From: Fluviicola sp.
GTDB lineage: Bacteria; Bacteroidota; Bacteroidia; Flavobacteriales_D; Crocinitomicaceae
Direction: 5' to 3'
Assembly (NCBI RefSeq): GCF_030151805.1
Contig: NZ_JASLCN010000129.1
Location: 1 to 6,940, forward strand
Length of the DNA: 6,940 bases
Part shown: positions 6,619 through 6,940 of the stretch, in pieces
Numbering within the stretch: position 1 is the stretch's first letter
Layout: each line of letters starts with the position of its first letter
Notes under the pieces: generated by a model
Seen by the model: only the letters and a program-made list of their open reading frames with translations
Database searches by the model: none
Told to the model about the DNA's origin: nothing
Position numbers and translations under genes: made by a program

Positions 6619-6940
6619 TTCCATTTGAAAATCTTCCGGATGAAGCCCGCTTGTGGAGTTACCAGTCCGACAGAAAACTGACGGCTACTGAAAAAGCGTG
6701 GATTGAAGAATTACTTCCTGATTTTCTAAGAGATTGGGCAGCGCACGGAGCAAAATTGAATGCTTACGGAGCGGTTTTGGGTGATTACCATTTGGTTTTG
6801 GTTGTAAATGAAGATCAGGCAAATGCATCCGGATGTTCGATTGACAGTTCTGTTCGTTTTGTGAAACACCTGGAAAAAGAATTGGGAATTTCCTTTTTTA
6901 ACCGTCTGAAAATGCTGGTGGATGGAGAAGAACCGTTTTT
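6615..6940 (+). CDS. Small conserved protein often named 'ABC transporter ATPase', N-terminal part (truncated by window edge)
   Basis: The ATG at 6615-6617 overlaps the upstream TGA as ATGA, and the frame stays open for 108 codons plus two bases to the right edge. The start MIPFENLPDEARLWSYQSDR, the WAAHGAKLNAYG segment, and the ASGCSIDSSVRFVKHLEKEL block (residues about 74-93) match my memory of a roughly 150-residue Bacteroidota family that databases label 'ABC transporter ATPase'. The visible part has no Walker A loop (GxxGxGK[ST]), Q-loop or LSGGQ signature, no membrane segment and no signal peptide, so ATPase activity is not supported. Overlap with the CCG gene suggests translational coupling. 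The function is unknown; it is probably a cytoplasmic protein of the same transcription unit. Confidence 0.75.
   Translation, partial: MIPFENLPDEARLWSYQSDRKLTATEKAWIEELLPDFLRDWAAHGAKLNAYGAVLGDYHLVLVVNEDQANASGCSIDSSVRFVKHLEKELGISFFNRLKMLVDGEEPF

Overview
The window looks like ordinary chromosome from a Bacteroidota bacterium, most likely Flavobacteriales. The reasons are a Bacteroidota-style LptD, an MCE protein with the C-terminal 'GNGTLGKLLKD ... HPERYIHFSVFG' signature I associate with this phylum, a membrane amidase with a SPOR-like tail, the small 'ABC transporter ATPase'-type protein, A-rich leaders without clear Shine-Dalgarno sites, and moderate GC. A Crocinitomicaceae/Fluviicola-like source is only a guess.

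Layout. From 1 to 1540, on the minus strand, lies the N-terminal 513 codons of lptD, whose 3' end runs off the left edge. Positions 1541-1844 form a divergent intergenic region. From 1845 to the right edge, on the plus strand, six genes are packed head to tail with spacings of 5, 10, 19, 3 and -4 nt, so they probably form one transcription unit. In order they encode an N-acetylmuramoyl-L-alanine amidase, an MlaD/MCE-family lipid-transport protein starting at TTG, a NarI-like membrane protein carrying two [4Fe-4S] motifs, a minimal HAD-family protein, a cysteine-rich CCG-domain protein, and the start of a small protein of unknown function that is cut by the right edge.

How they may work together. 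LptD, the amidase and the MCE protein all serve the cell envelope (LPS insertion, peptidoglycan cleavage, lipid movement). The membrane Fe-S protein and the CCG protein look like the two halves of one HdrD/DsrK/FadF-like quinone-linked oxidoreductase, split into two genes with the HAD gene between them. The probable role is passing electrons between a soluble donor and the menaquinone pool; the donor cannot be read from this sequence, but an ETF-type partner is a reasonable hypothesis.

I found no mobile element, CRISPR array, tRNA, rRNA or defence system. Nothing convinces me of a wholly new system. The points most worth following are the split oxidoreductase in an envelope operon, the HAD protein set between its halves, and two proteins liable to misleading automatic names.
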